A DNA stretch of 38,313 nucleotides, taken from Pseudomonas sp. REP124. Lineage in GTDB: Bacteria > Pseudomonadota > Gammaproteobacteria > Pseudomonadales > Pseudomonadaceae. The number at the start of each line of letters is the position of its first letter. The stretch's first letter is position 1. Both the position numbers and the translations under genes were made by a program. The notes under the pieces are model-generated. The model had not been told where the DNA came from, did not search any database, and saw only the letters and a list, made by a program, of their open reading frames with translations. Positions 1-8,349 of the stretch are shown here, in pieces. The stretch is from contig NZ_JAIQWX010000052.1 in NCBI RefSeq assembly GCF_020164475.1, positions 1 through 38,313 on the forward strand, written 5' to 3'.

Positions 1-597
1 GCTCCGACTGCTCGAACACCTAAAGAGCGACGAGGTGAAGCACAACTCAAGGCAACGATTGCTCGAATCCATGCCGCATTGCAGGTGCTTCAACAACAGG
101 CTGAGCCCTTCAAAAACATCAGTCATTTGGCAGATGAAGTCGCTCGTATCTGCGGCGTCGACCGCAGCCTGCTCTTGAAGCGTGGAAAGTCATACAGGAA
201 GTGCCTCGACGCTTACCCAGGGCTCCTTGGCGATGGAAGTCCCCCACCCACCCCATACAACACGGACATAGATCCACTGCATCCGGTCATGATCCGAAAC
301 ACCCAGTTGGAGGAGGAGAACGCCAAGCTTCGCAACATCGTGGACGATTTGTCGAAACGCCCCGTGCAGGCTGCCCGATCTCAGGACGCTGCGACCAAGA
401 CCAGCGGAGTGGCTGAGTACCGGCGCGAGTATGAAGTGACCTGCCAGTTGGTGGACAGGATCCTCGATCACAAGCGGGCCATTCGGATCATAAACGACAC
501 CCTGACCGACCTCTCAGATGTCAGCGGCATCCCGAAACCGATAGCCGACTCAACACTCATTGCCCCCTATGTCGAATGGAAGAATGCCCGTGCGTGA
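1..597 (+). CDS. Putative DNA-binding coiled-coil protein, 5'-partial
   Basis: The frame is open from base 1 with no stop and no convincing start, so the gene probably begins before the window; a TTG at 79 is the only internal candidate near the front. The visible part starts with basic, helix-rich sequence. A segment that reads like a helix-turn-helix follows (DEVARICGVDRSLLLKRG), then a Leu/Glu-rich coiled-coil stretch (QLEEENAKLRNIVDDL). This layout resembles small accessory proteins encoded next to tyrosine recombinases of transposon or island recombinase clusters (Tn554 TnpC-like or GMT-like proteins). I cannot assign it to a family. The next gene has a similar layout and overlaps its end, so they are probably co-transcribed. 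Confidence 0.45.
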   Translation, partial: APTARTPKERRGEAQLKATIARIHAALQVLQQQAEPFKNISHLADEVARICGVDRSLLLKRGKSYRKCLDAYPGLLGDGSPPPTPYNTDIDPLHPVMIRNTQLEEENAKLRNIVDDLSKRPVQAARSQDAATKTSGVAEYRREYEVTCQLVDRILDHKRAIRIINDTLTDLSDVSGIPKPIADSTLIAPYVEWKNARA

Positions 598-1129
598 ACT
601 GAATGATCGTATCTCCAATGCTGAGGCTGAAGTTGGGTTGGGAGCTGGGGCTAGGTCAGCCGGGAGTGCTTCTGGTGCAGATGCTTCTGCAGGTGCTTCT
701 GGTGGCGGTTCTGGAGGCGGTTCTGGAGGCGGTTCGCCGCATGAGGTGCTACGCGCCATGAAACCGGAACTGGAGTCGGCGAAGAGGCTGCGCCAGGTAG
801 CCCTGGAGATCATCGAGTCAGGTAAGAGCGTGCCGATGCGGGCCGGCAAGATAAACCTTGCATGGCTGGCCGGGACGGTGGGGCTTACCAGGCAGGTCTT
901 CTACGAGGGGCGTGGCGGGCCAGAGCTGTCCCAGCTTGCTGAGCTGCTGCTGGAGCATGTGCGATCTCAACCCTCCACCAAAGCCCATTCGCAGTACGAC
1001 AAATCACTGGCCAGCTTACGAACCGAGATCCAGCTGCTCAGAACCCAGCTGCGAGATGCCGAGCATGGCTTGCAGCGTGCGGCTTTCCGGGAAGAGATCA
1101 TTCGGTCAGGGAAGATCCTCACGTTCTGA
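569..1129 (+). CDS. Putative HTH/coiled-coil accessory protein with Gly-Ser linker
   Basis: About 186 residues from the ATG at 569; a TTG at 560 and an ATG at 584 are alternatives, and none has a strong ribosome binding site. The start overlaps the end of the preceding gene. Residues 20-60 are a low-complexity Ala/Gly/Ser linker with three GGGS units, encoded by a tandem DNA repeat. A helical part with a likely helix-turn-helix follows (INLAWLAGTVGLTRQVFYE), then a C-terminal coiled coil (LRTEIQLLRTQLRDAEHGL). The layout mirrors that of the upstream gene, suggesting a pair of related DNA-binding partners. The function is unknown. A role as accessory protein of a recombinase or of the pseudo-helicase downstream is only inferred from position. 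Confidence 0.5.
   Translation: MSNGRMPVRELNDRISNAEAEVGLGAGARSAGSASGADASAGASGGGSGGGSGGGSPHEVLRAMKPELESAKRLRQVALEIIESGKSVPMRAGKINLAWLAGTVGLTRQVFYEGRGGPELSQLAELLLEHVRSQPSTKAHSQYDKSLASLRTEIQLLRTQLRDAEHGLQRAAFREEIIRSGKILTF
702..738 (+). repeat. Short tandem repeat encoding GGGS units
   Basis: Three near-identical 12-bp units (ggtggcggttct / ggaggcggttct / ggaggcggttcg) lie in frame inside the gene at 569-1129 and encode Gly-Gly-Gly-Ser repeats. Such slippage-prone arrays usually make a flexible tether between two folded parts. Confidence 0.8.
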
Positions 1130-1221
1130 CTGGGCCCTTGGCAGGCCCCGCTTCGCGGCTCTACAGCAGCTTCCGTCCAGCTTCATTTCCCTGTCTTTCT
1201 ACCCAACGGTGCATCAGGCCA

Positions 1222-3192
1222 ATGGCAAAGTACTACTTCGTCCGGAAATTCACGCTCACTCTGGGTGGCGAGCGACAATTCCATCTCCTATCGCTGGCCA
1301 CCGGGACATCCTTCAAGGCGCGACTCGATCCGGAGCTAGTGTCGAAACCCATATTCCCCGGCATGACCTATCGCGCGTCCATCGCTAAGCGTGGGAGGGG
1401 GCTGGTCATTACCTACCTGTACCCCGCTCTTTGCGTGGGATATGACGAATGCAGGGCACTGACGGGCTTCGTTAGTACACAGAAAGCGCTCCCCCAATAC
1501 TCACCGCCGTCCGGTCTCGCGAGCGTTTTGGAACAAGCTGCTTTGCTGGAACAGCGCAGTGTGCGGCAGCTGCTTGACCATGAGAGTCGGTTCATTCTTG
1601 GGAAGCACCTGGGCGATGCTCAGACGGCCCAGTTGCAGTTCGCATGGCAGGAGTACCAGGCCTTCCAGGAGTCGGTGTCTGGACTCATGATCCAGGGATT
1701 CGATCAAGCCAGTGCGGAGCAGATGGTGATTTGTCTGCCACTAAACGCCTGCTTCCTCCTTATTCATCCCCCACTGGCACTGCCGTTTCTTGAGACCAAT
1801 GACGACTCAGTTCTGGATCATCCAGGCTTCGATCAGACGCCTGGGTTGAGGAAGGCCTGGGCACTGCTAAGGCATCTGGAAGCCCAGTCAACGGCGGGGA
1901 ACACCCTTGTTGAGGTCGCGTCTGTTTATGGGTGTGGGGCTGACGTGGTTGAGGTAAATGCGGTTGAGGTAGATGGCGGTGGTGATGCTAACGGCAGCGT
2001 CATCGCGGGCTCGGATGATGTGCTTGAGGCGATTCGCGAGTGTGAGGGCCACGGCTGGGTTGTGGCGACGGAGGGCCACGTTCAGCTCAAATCGAACCAT
2101 ATTCTGCAGAGCGCAGTACGCCATCATCTGACCAGAATCTGCACGCCCTTTCACCCAACCTATAGCGAGCGTGAGATTGAACACGCCTTCAGCCGCTTGA
2201 GCGCGTTCACCCCCGACATGTTCGCTTTCGACATGCTCGACGAAGTGACCTTGGCACTGAATTCACGCGTACTGCTCGTTCGATATGACGATGTCAAAGC
2301 AGCCGTCGAATTCACCCAGCAGTACTGTGCGGTCTCGGAGCTTTTGACGAATACCGTTCCGACCTCGGTGACGATCGCGAAGGCCAGGTGCGCGGCCTAT
2401 GAAAATGAGTTAGGTCATGCCCCTGTCCCGTTCTACGAAATTACAGATGGCGCGCATGCCCAAGCAATCGTCGTACATCAGTTCAATCAGTTGCCCTTGT
2501 TCGAGATTTTTCAGCTGCTGGCAGAGCTGGAGAATGTGGTGAATTTGGTTGCGCTGGTCGATGCCACTCTGCCGGCCAATGCAGCTGTTGACCAGATGTC
2601 TCGCTACTTCGCCACCGTGGATGTCCGCATTCGCCAGCAAGGTGCTTTGCCAATCCAGCAATGCCTTCGGAAACTCTCCGAGATCGAGGTACGGATCGAT
2701 GCAGAGGACGTTCAGCGCATCGCGGTGATCTGTGATTGCCCTGAGATTGCCCACCTGCTGAACCGGCGGTACAGCTCAGTTCCAGCAGTTACGAAAGTGC
2801 CTAAAAAGGGCGATCTCATTCGGCTCTCTCCACGTGGTCTTCGACGTAAGGATGACGCCCTGATTCGCATTGTGAACGTCAGGTCGAATGAGCTTTTTGT
2901 GGCTCAGTCACAGACGTATCGGATGATCAAAGCGGACGAGTTCGCGGGTTACTCATGGGATGCAGGATTTGCACTGAGCCCGAACGAAGGACTGGGGGTC
3001 GAGCTCCCTCCGGTACTGGTGTTCACCTCCGCTCAAGGCGGTGCTGGTGGGGAAAGGTCGGGGGCTGCCTTCGTCAGGAACCTGCAGGCGCAAGGAGTTC
3101 GAGTGATTGAGCACTGCGTGTATGAGATTGAGGGCTCTCCGAGGCTTCCGAGTCCTGGGACTTTGCAGCGGATTGTGCCGCTGGTTGAGTGA
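1222..3192 (+). CDS. RecD2-like protein with lost ATPase motifs (putative pseudo-helicase)
   Basis: 656 residues from the ATG at 1222; a TTG at 1138 in the same frame is a less likely start. It has no obvious catalytic motif, but its parts fall in the order of a RecD2-type SF1 helicase. There is an N-terminal small-domain region and a helical segment around residues 125-170. A winged-helix-like stretch near 280-310 is followed by a block at 347-361 (RVLLVRYDDVKAA), where RecD2 has its Walker A loop. Residues 415-427 (AIVVHQFNQLP) stand where the DExx motif is expected, then LVALVDATLPAN where GDxxQLP is expected. The P-loop lysine and the DE pair are absent, so ATP hydrolysis is unlikely if the resemblance is real. 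It lies 92 bp after the two coiled-coil genes on the same strand. This assignment is from reading alone; a fully unrelated fold is possible. Confidence 0.4.
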   Translation: MAKYYFVRKFTLTLGGERQFHLLSLATGTSFKARLDPELVSKPIFPGMTYRASIAKRGRGLVITYLYPALCVGYDECRALTGFVSTQKALPQYSPPSGLASVLEQAALLEQRSVRQLLDHESRFILGKHLGDAQTAQLQFAWQEYQAFQESVSGLMIQGFDQASAEQMVICLPLNACFLLIHPPLALPFLETNDDSVLDHPGFDQTPGLRKAWALLRHLEAQSTAGNTLVEVASVYGCGADVVEVNAVEVDGGGDANGSVIAGSDDVLEAIRECEGHGWVVATEGHVQLKSNHILQSAVRHHLTRICTPFHPTYSEREIEHAFSRLSAFTPDMFAFDMLDEVTLALNSRVLLVRYDDVKAAVEFTQQYCAVSELLTNTVPTSVTIAKARCAAYENELGHAPVPFYEITDGAHAQAIVVHQFNQLPLFEIFQLLAELENVVNLVALVDATLPANAAVDQMSRYFATVDVRIRQQGALPIQQCLRKLSEIEVRIDAEDVQRIAVICDCPEIAHLLNRRYSSVPAVTKVPKKGDLIRLSPRGLRRKDDALIRIVNVRSNELFVAQSQTYRMIKADEFAGYSWDAGFALSPNEGLGVELPPVLVFTSAQGGAGGERSGAAFVRNLQAQGVRVIEHCVYEIEGSPRLPSPGTLQRIVPLVE

Positions 3193-3415
3193 TGTCAGGA
3201 ACTGCTGAGCATTACTCCAACCATGCGTTGTGTCGGCTGCTCACAGAGCTCGCATAGACACGACCGATCAATAAACGCTTTGGCTCGGTATCCGCTGACT
3301 GAGACGCTTTTGAGTGCGAAGAGCCTGCAGATCATCCAGTTGACAAACCAAGATTTCTGCACAAAAATGCCGGTTGACAGTATCCCTTATTTGCACAGTT
3401 TTCGAGGTCGTATCG

Positions 3416-4036
3416 ATGCACGAAACCCAGCACCCAAGTCATTTCGCACCCGAGTTGCTCCCCGAATACCTGGATCTGGTCTGCCAGGAAGTGATCTCAG
3501 TTGCGTATCAGGCGCTGGCTGATGCATCTACACCAAACGATACCGCATACACCCGCGCGACTCTGCTCTACGGGCGTCTCCAAGGGCTCTGTAAGGCGTT
3601 GGGTGCCGATGTGACCCTGCCATGGCTTGAGCTGCGAAACGGCACCATGGACTTCACGATCAGCATCAACGGTGTATTGCTACAGATCGTCACCGACGAT
3701 CCTGATGCTCCTAAGAAACTGCATCGGCTCAAGGCCAATCTGGTCGAGCTGCACCAACTGAGTCTCTTCGAGGCCAGCCCCGAGGTTTCCACCTGGAGAC
3801 TGTTTGTCGATGGGAACAACGACCTCGAATTCGCTGAGTTCAAAGCCACGATCGTGGGCTTCGATATCAACCAAAATATCCTTTGCCACTGGGCACATGA
3901 ATACAAGGCCAGCGTGCCGGTCAGAACAAGCGATCTCCCTGCTCAAGTCGAGATCGAGGAACCTTTGGTGGTTCGCAGAAACAAAGACGCCGACACGAAA
4001 AAACCCGACGAACCTGGCAGCGTAGATGGACGATAG
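3416..4036 (+). CDS. Unknown protein paired with an ImmA/IrrE peptidase
   Basis: 206 residues from the ATG at 3416, which has a GAGGT-like ribosome binding site; the longer frame from 3374 has none. There is no signal peptide or membrane segment. The N-terminal half is helical, the middle is beta-rich (NGTMDFTISINGVLLQIVTDD), and the end is polar and probably disordered (from about residue 180). I recognise no family. Its stop overlaps the start of the XRE-ImmA/IrrE gene by 11 bp, so translation is likely coupled and the two products probably act together. By analogy with other overlapping pairs of this kind it could be the partner whose activity or stability the peptidase controls. Confidence 0.7.
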   Translation: MHETQHPSHFAPELLPEYLDLVCQEVISVAYQALADASTPNDTAYTRATLLYGRLQGLCKALGADVTLPWLELRNGTMDFTISINGVLLQIVTDDPDAPKKLHRLKANLVELHQLSLFEASPEVSTWRLFVDGNNDLEFAEFKATIVGFDINQNILCHWAHEYKASVPVRTSDLPAQVEIEEPLVVRRNKDADTKKPDEPGSVDGR

Positions 4037-5123
4037 AACACAGCAACTGGCATTAGGCGACGAATTCTCTCCGGACAAGCTGCGCCTTGCGCGCTGCGCG
4101 TCCGGTTGGTCGCTTGCAGACATCGGTGACCTGCTTGGGGTTACCCGGCAGTATGCTCACAAACTGGAGGTGAATGGATTTCCCTCCGCCGTACAGCTGG
4201 AAATGCTGAGCACGGCTCTGGGCGTCACTCAGGAGTTTTTCTTTGCGCCTAGACGCAGCTCCGTTGAACTTGAGCAATGCCATTTCCGAAGCGTGCGCGC
4301 CTCAACGGTGACGGTAAAGAAATCGATTGCAGCTCAGGTTGAGCTTTTCGAACTGCTGATCGATGAGCTCGACAAAGAAGTCGCGTTCCCGGATATCAGC
4401 TTTCGGACACACGATGAACCAGTGACAAGCGTCGATACTATCGAACAGATTGCAGAGCGTTTTCGTAGAGAGCAATCGTTGGGGCTTGGGCCTCTCTCGA
4501 ACGTCACCAGACTGGTCGAGAAGATTGGAGTGCTGGTCGTCAATATCGCTGAAGCGGATGACCGCATCGACGCGTTTTCCCTACACAACAAGCGCCCACT
4601 GATTGTTCGCAATACCGCGAAGCAGAACCCGTGCAGACAACGTTTCGACATCGCCCATGAGCTCGGTCACCTGGTGATGCACCAAGGTGTGGAAACGGGC
4701 TGCCGGCACACGGAAGATCAGGCCAACCAATTCGCAAGTGCCCTTTTGATGCCCAGGGCCAGCTTTGCAGGAGAATTCCCTGCAATGCGAGGCAGGTATC
4801 TCAACTGGCAAGCCTTGGGTGAGCTCAAGCTGAGGTGGAAGGTTAGTTTCAAGGCACTGATCTATCGGGCTCAGGCCCTGGATCTCATCAGCCAAGAACA
4901 GGCCAAGTCAGGCTTCACCTATCTGAATCGCAAGGGCTTCACACGGCGGGAAGATCTCGATGATCAGATCGAGATGGAATCACCTCGACTGGTGCAGCGC
5001 GCACTGGATTTGCTGGATCACGCTAGCTGGAGAAAGGCTCTCAAGGCCTGTGGGCTTACCCGTGAGATGGTTGAAAGCCGCTTCATGCTCACACCGCCTG
5101 AGCCACCTTTGAGGCTGGTCTGA
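4026..5123 (+). CDS. XRE-family regulator with ImmA/IrrE metallopeptidase domain
   Basis: 365 residues. Residues about 15-70 form an XRE helix-turn-helix (SLADIGDLLGVTRQYAHKLE). An ImmA/IrrE (Peptidase_M78-like) domain follows at about 150-270 with the zinc motif HELGH at 211-215 and conserved RFDIAHE context. A helical C-terminal part completes the protein. In characterised relatives (Bacillus ImmA, Deinococcus IrrE) the peptidase cleaves a partner repressor in response to DNA damage or phage signals, and fused HTH forms bind their own promoter. The start overlaps the upstream 206-residue gene by 11 bp, so they form one unit. The catalytic residues look intact. A substrate cannot be named; the upstream partner or another island regulator is an inference. 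Confidence 0.85.
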   Translation: MDDRTQQLALGDEFSPDKLRLARCASGWSLADIGDLLGVTRQYAHKLEVNGFPSAVQLEMLSTALGVTQEFFFAPRRSSVELEQCHFRSVRASTVTVKKSIAAQVELFELLIDELDKEVAFPDISFRTHDEPVTSVDTIEQIAERFRREQSLGLGPLSNVTRLVEKIGVLVVNIAEADDRIDAFSLHNKRPLIVRNTAKQNPCRQRFDIAHELGHLVMHQGVETGCRHTEDQANQFASALLMPRASFAGEFPAMRGRYLNWQALGELKLRWKVSFKALIYRAQALDLISQEQAKSGFTYLNRKGFTRREDLDDQIEMESPRLVQRALDLLDHASWRKALKACGLTREMVESRFMLTPPEPPLRLV

Positions 5124-5601
5124 AGGATCAATTATGAACCGGGTATAGAGCGAGAGGGAACTCGCTGTATCCGGATCTTGCGAGCCCCTCCAATCATTGA
5201 GGCCCTGCATGCCGAGGTTACTCAGGAAGTCTTCGACGCCAATCCGATGAAACAAGCAACGACCCCGCGCACCATCGTCTACATCGCACTCTAGCAATGT
5301 CACTCTCGTTGAGCTCGCTGCAGGAAGCTACTACACATCCAGTTGACCTGCTCGTATCCATGAGCGCGGCGAGCCGCACCCATGCCGCTCTGTACTGTGG
5401 CATGCCACGGGGGTAGTGTTGCCTAGCCTGCTTGCCCCCCTTTCGTCCAAGGCGGACTCACGCCTGTAAATCTGCCTCGTTGCCTAGTTGTTTTCGGCCC
5501 TGTCTTGGCCTCTAATCTACTCTGAGGTCGTTCAGCCCTCACTTACCACCAAAAAATCAAACTCCCATCTTCAAGATGGACTGTGTATTTGAGGAATGCG
5601 A
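5124..5601. other. Non-coding stretch with a possible gene fragment
   Basis: No complete gene is seen. On the + strand about 40 codons ending at the TAG at 5292-5294 stay open and read like real protein (ALHAEVTQEVFDANPMKQAT), so this may be the tail of a deleted gene. The AT-rich part just before 5602 should hold the promoter of the next gene, with GAGGA as its ribosome binding site. Confidence 0.4.
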
Positions 5602-6423
5602 ATGACTGATATTCAAACGGCGCCGCCTGCCCCCTCCTTTCCGTCACTCCAAAGCTTCTGCGTTGACCTTCCGCTGTACGCCTTCTACAAAGTTACCGAG
5701 GAAAACTTCAACGACTTCTTAATATTCACACAACGGGACGCAGTCATCGACTCATTTTGTCCTTATTGTTCAAAAGACAGCACCTTCAAACGCCAGGACA
5801 ACGGCTACAATCAAGGCCGCACAACCTTAGACTCATGGTGGGAGTATTTTCCATTCATCGAATTCAGATTCAAATGCAGTCGCGACAACAATCACGCGAT
5901 AAGCTACAGCTTTCAATTTGATGAAAATCAAGGCGTACAAAAAATCGGTCAATATCCATCCACTTATGACGTAGCAGCTCCAAGTGTTAAGCGCTACCGA
6001 AAAATCTTAGGGGAAGATCGATGCCGCGAGCTGGTTAAAGCGATCGGGCTTTTCACACATGGTGTGGGCGCCGGAAGCTTGATTTACTTAAGGCGACTAC
6101 TTGAATATTTGCTGGAAAAAGCACATTTGGAAGCCCAGCAGTCCGAGACCTGGAAGAAGACAAACAGTGTAGATTTTAGCAGAGCGTCGGTTGGAGAAAA
6201 AATTAAAGCGTTATCAGATTACCTACCAGAGTATCTAGTAAACAATAAAAAGATATATAGCGTGCTCAGCCTTGGAATTCATTCAGGCTCTGAAGAGGAA
6301 TGCATGAAGCAGTTCCCGATCCTTAGAACAGCAATAGAACTTATCTTAGATCAGAAAATTGAAGATGCGAAGCGCAAAAGAAAAGAGAAAGAGATAACCA
6401 CACTTCTTCACCAGTTCGGCTGA
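5602..6423 (+). CDS. Unknown protein with zinc-binding centre and DUF4145-like C-terminus
   Basis: 273 residues from the ATG at 5602, which is correctly spaced from GAGGA; the ATG at 5596 is too close to it. C53-x2-C56 with C92 and H98 looks like a small zinc-binding site. From about residue 150 the helices around RRLLEYLLEKAH and the later LGIHSGSEEEC resemble the helical DUF4145 domain, found in defence-related and effector proteins. There is no signal peptide or membrane segment. The codons are clearly more AT-rich than the Gabija-like genes that follow, which indicates separate acquisition. It ends at a strong hairpin (6452-6486), so it is probably a single-gene unit. The function is not known. 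Confidence 0.7.
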   Translation: MTDIQTAPPAPSFPSLQSFCVDLPLYAFYKVTEENFNDFLIFTQRDAVIDSFCPYCSKDSTFKRQDNGYNQGRTTLDSWWEYFPFIEFRFKCSRDNNHAISYSFQFDENQGVQKIGQYPSTYDVAAPSVKRYRKILGEDRCRELVKAIGLFTHGVGAGSLIYLRRLLEYLLEKAHLEAQQSETWKKTNSVDFSRASVGEKIKALSDYLPEYLVNNKKIYSVLSLGIHSGSEEECMKQFPILRTAIELILDQKIEDAKRKRKEKEITTLLHQFG

Positions 6424-6451
6424 AACCATCTCAGTTTGAAAATGCAAAATA

Positions 6452-6486
6452 GCTACCCGACACATAAATAAAATATTTCGGGTAGC
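6452..6486 (+). terminator. Hairpin after the zinc-site/DUF4145-like gene
   Basis: Nine-base perfect arms (gctacccga / tcgggtagc) around a 17-base AT-rich loop, 28 bp after the stop at 6423. There is no U-run, so it may instead be an operator or a weak terminator. Confidence 0.45.
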
Positions 6487-6630
6487 GCTGCAGGTACCTC
6501 TTTCCTGACCCTTCAAACCCAAACGTTCTTCAACGCGCCGACACGAATCTGAAAAAGTAACAAGCTAAACATTGAATTATGTTTGAGCTCAGCTACCCTT
6601 GATCGCAATTGGCCACTTCTCGGGTGATGG

Positions 6631-8349
6631 ATGCGCGTTGAGCAGTTGACTGTAAAGAATTTCAGGGGCATCAAGCATCTCGAATGGAAGCTGATGGGAC
6701 AATCCATTTGTTGCCTGATCGGCGTCGGTGACAGCGCGAAAACGACCGTGCTGGACGCGGTAGAGGCGGCATTATCCCCACGGTGGATGACCTTCAACGA
6801 GGCCGACTTCCACCACGCGAACACCGCTGAAGACATCGAAGTGGAAGTCACTATCGGCGAATTGTCCCGCGCCCTGCTCTCAGATGGTCGCTTCGGCCTG
6901 TATCTTCGTGGCCTCTCCCCTTCGGGCGAGCTCAACGATGAACCCGAGGACGCCGACACCCCAGCCCTGACAGTAAGACTTTCGGTCGATGCGACCATGG
7001 AACCCGTTTGGTCTTTGGTCTGCGATCGCTATCCAGCTCCAAGAATCCTTTCGAACAGGGACAGGGCCATGTTCTGCCTTGTCCGGCTGGCCGGTGACGA
7101 GGCACGCCATCTGACCTGGGCCCAAGGCTCAGTGCTCTCCAAGATGACTGAGGCCAACGATGAGACCGCGCAGATGTTGGCTCATGCTTATCGTTCTGCC
7201 CGTCAAAGTGCCAACCTGGGCTCCATCCCAGAGTTAGCCCAAGCTGCCGCCTCTGCCGAAACGGCTGCCCGCTCACTCGGCGCCTACATCAACCAAGCCT
7301 ACTGCCCCGACCTTGAGCTTGGGCGAGGTGGATTCAATTCCAGCTCGATCGCGTTGCATGACGGCTCGGTACCATTGCGATTGGCAGGCCTTGGAACCAG
7401 GCGTTTGGCGACATTGGCTGTTCAACGTTCAGCCATCAGCGAAGGCGCCATTGTGCTCGTTGATGAGTTGGAGCAAGGCCTAGAGCCACACCGCGTCCTT
7501 GGCGCAATGGCGCAGCTCAAAAAATGGCAACAGGAGGCAGAGAAAGCGCATCTGGCTAAAGGCCAAATTCTCATGACCACTCATTCCGATGTCGTCCTGG
7601 CTGAGCTGCCTCCACCTTCCCTGTTCATCGTTTCCCGCTCGCCCGAAGCAGTTGCAGACATCAAACATGCCCAGGCAAGCGGAGATGTTTCCCGAGTTTT
7701 GAAGGGGGCTCCACGGGCTCTATTCGCCCGAAAAATTTTGCTCTGTGAAGGTGCAACAGAACTGGGAATGATGCTTGGATTGAGGGAGCGCTACCCCGAC
7801 AGGCACGATGGTGTTCCGATCGAGCAACTCGGCGCGGCCATTGTTGATGGCGGCGGATCAGCGGCCCCCCCCCTGGCGCTGGCGCTCCGGGCGCTCGGAT
7901 ACGAAGTGGGTCTGTTCAGAGATTCAGATCGAAAACTGGACGCCCACTTTGCTGCCAAACTACAAGCTCAACGCGTGCGCGTCATCGAGTATGGGGGTGG
8001 TCTGAACACGGAGCGGGCGGTGTTCCAATCAGCCACTGATGCCCAAATTGACGGCCTGCTCGACCTGGTGGTTGGCTTCATCAGTGAGCCCACGTTAGTG
8101 GATCACTTAGAAAAGACCTTCAAAGGCCTTGATGTCGATGCCTGTTTCTGTGATTGGGATCTGGTTGGTTCCAGCCCAGACCTCCGGCTACGCCTAAGCG
8201 ATCTAGCCGCCGAAAAAAGCTGGTTCAAAAATGCTGAGCGCGGTCGCGCTATATCCGCTCTAGTGATGCAAATTATCGACAACCCACATGTGTCGCCCAT
8301 AGGCATATGCCTCCGCACCGTAGAGAGCTGGCTTTATGGTAACGCCTGA
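6631..8349 (+). CDS. OLD-family ATPase/TOPRIM nuclease, Gabija GajA-like
   Basis: 572 residues, close to GajA (about 580). The N-terminal ABC-type ATPase has the start VKNFRGIKHLEW and a P-loop at 31-39 (GVGDSAKTT). The signature-like region is around GLGTRRLATLAV, with Walker B D278/E279 (VLVDELEQGLEP) and a switch His in TTHSDV. The C-terminal TOPRIM domain has E373 (LLCEGATE), D406 (DGGG) and D431xD433 (RDSD). In Gabija this protein nicks phage DNA when nucleotide pools fall. The next gene, a UvrD-like helicase, starts 14 bp before its stop; this OLD + helicase pairing defines class 2 OLD systems and Gabija. The P-loop GVGDSAKTT is unusual, as OLD proteins normally have an Asn at the third or fourth position (GxNNxGKT). 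The family is sure; the Gabija label is likely. Confidence 0.85.
   Translation: MRVEQLTVKNFRGIKHLEWKLMGQSICCLIGVGDSAKTTVLDAVEAALSPRWMTFNEADFHHANTAEDIEVEVTIGELSRALLSDGRFGLYLRGLSPSGELNDEPEDADTPALTVRLSVDATMEPVWSLVCDRYPAPRILSNRDRAMFCLVRLAGDEARHLTWAQGSVLSKMTEANDETAQMLAHAYRSARQSANLGSIPELAQAAASAETAARSLGAYINQAYCPDLELGRGGFNSSSIALHDGSVPLRLAGLGTRRLATLAVQRSAISEGAIVLVDELEQGLEPHRVLGAMAQLKKWQQEAEKAHLAKGQILMTTHSDVVLAELPPPSLFIVSRSPEAVADIKHAQASGDVSRVLKGAPRALFARKILLCEGATELGMMLGLRERYPDRHDGVPIEQLGAAIVDGGGSAAPPLALALRALGYEVGLFRDSDRKLDAHFAAKLQAQRVRVIEYGGGLNTERAVFQSATDAQIDGLLDLVVGFISEPTLVDHLEKTFKGLDVDACFCDWDLVGSSPDLRLRLSDLAAEKSWFKNAERGRAISALVMQIIDNPHVSPIGICLRTVESWLYGNA

Noticed and set aside
1138..1221. Longer start for the RecD2-like protein
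   Set aside because: The extension begins with TTG, has no ribosome binding site and reads unlike the rest; the ATG at 1222 fits the conserved-looking start better.
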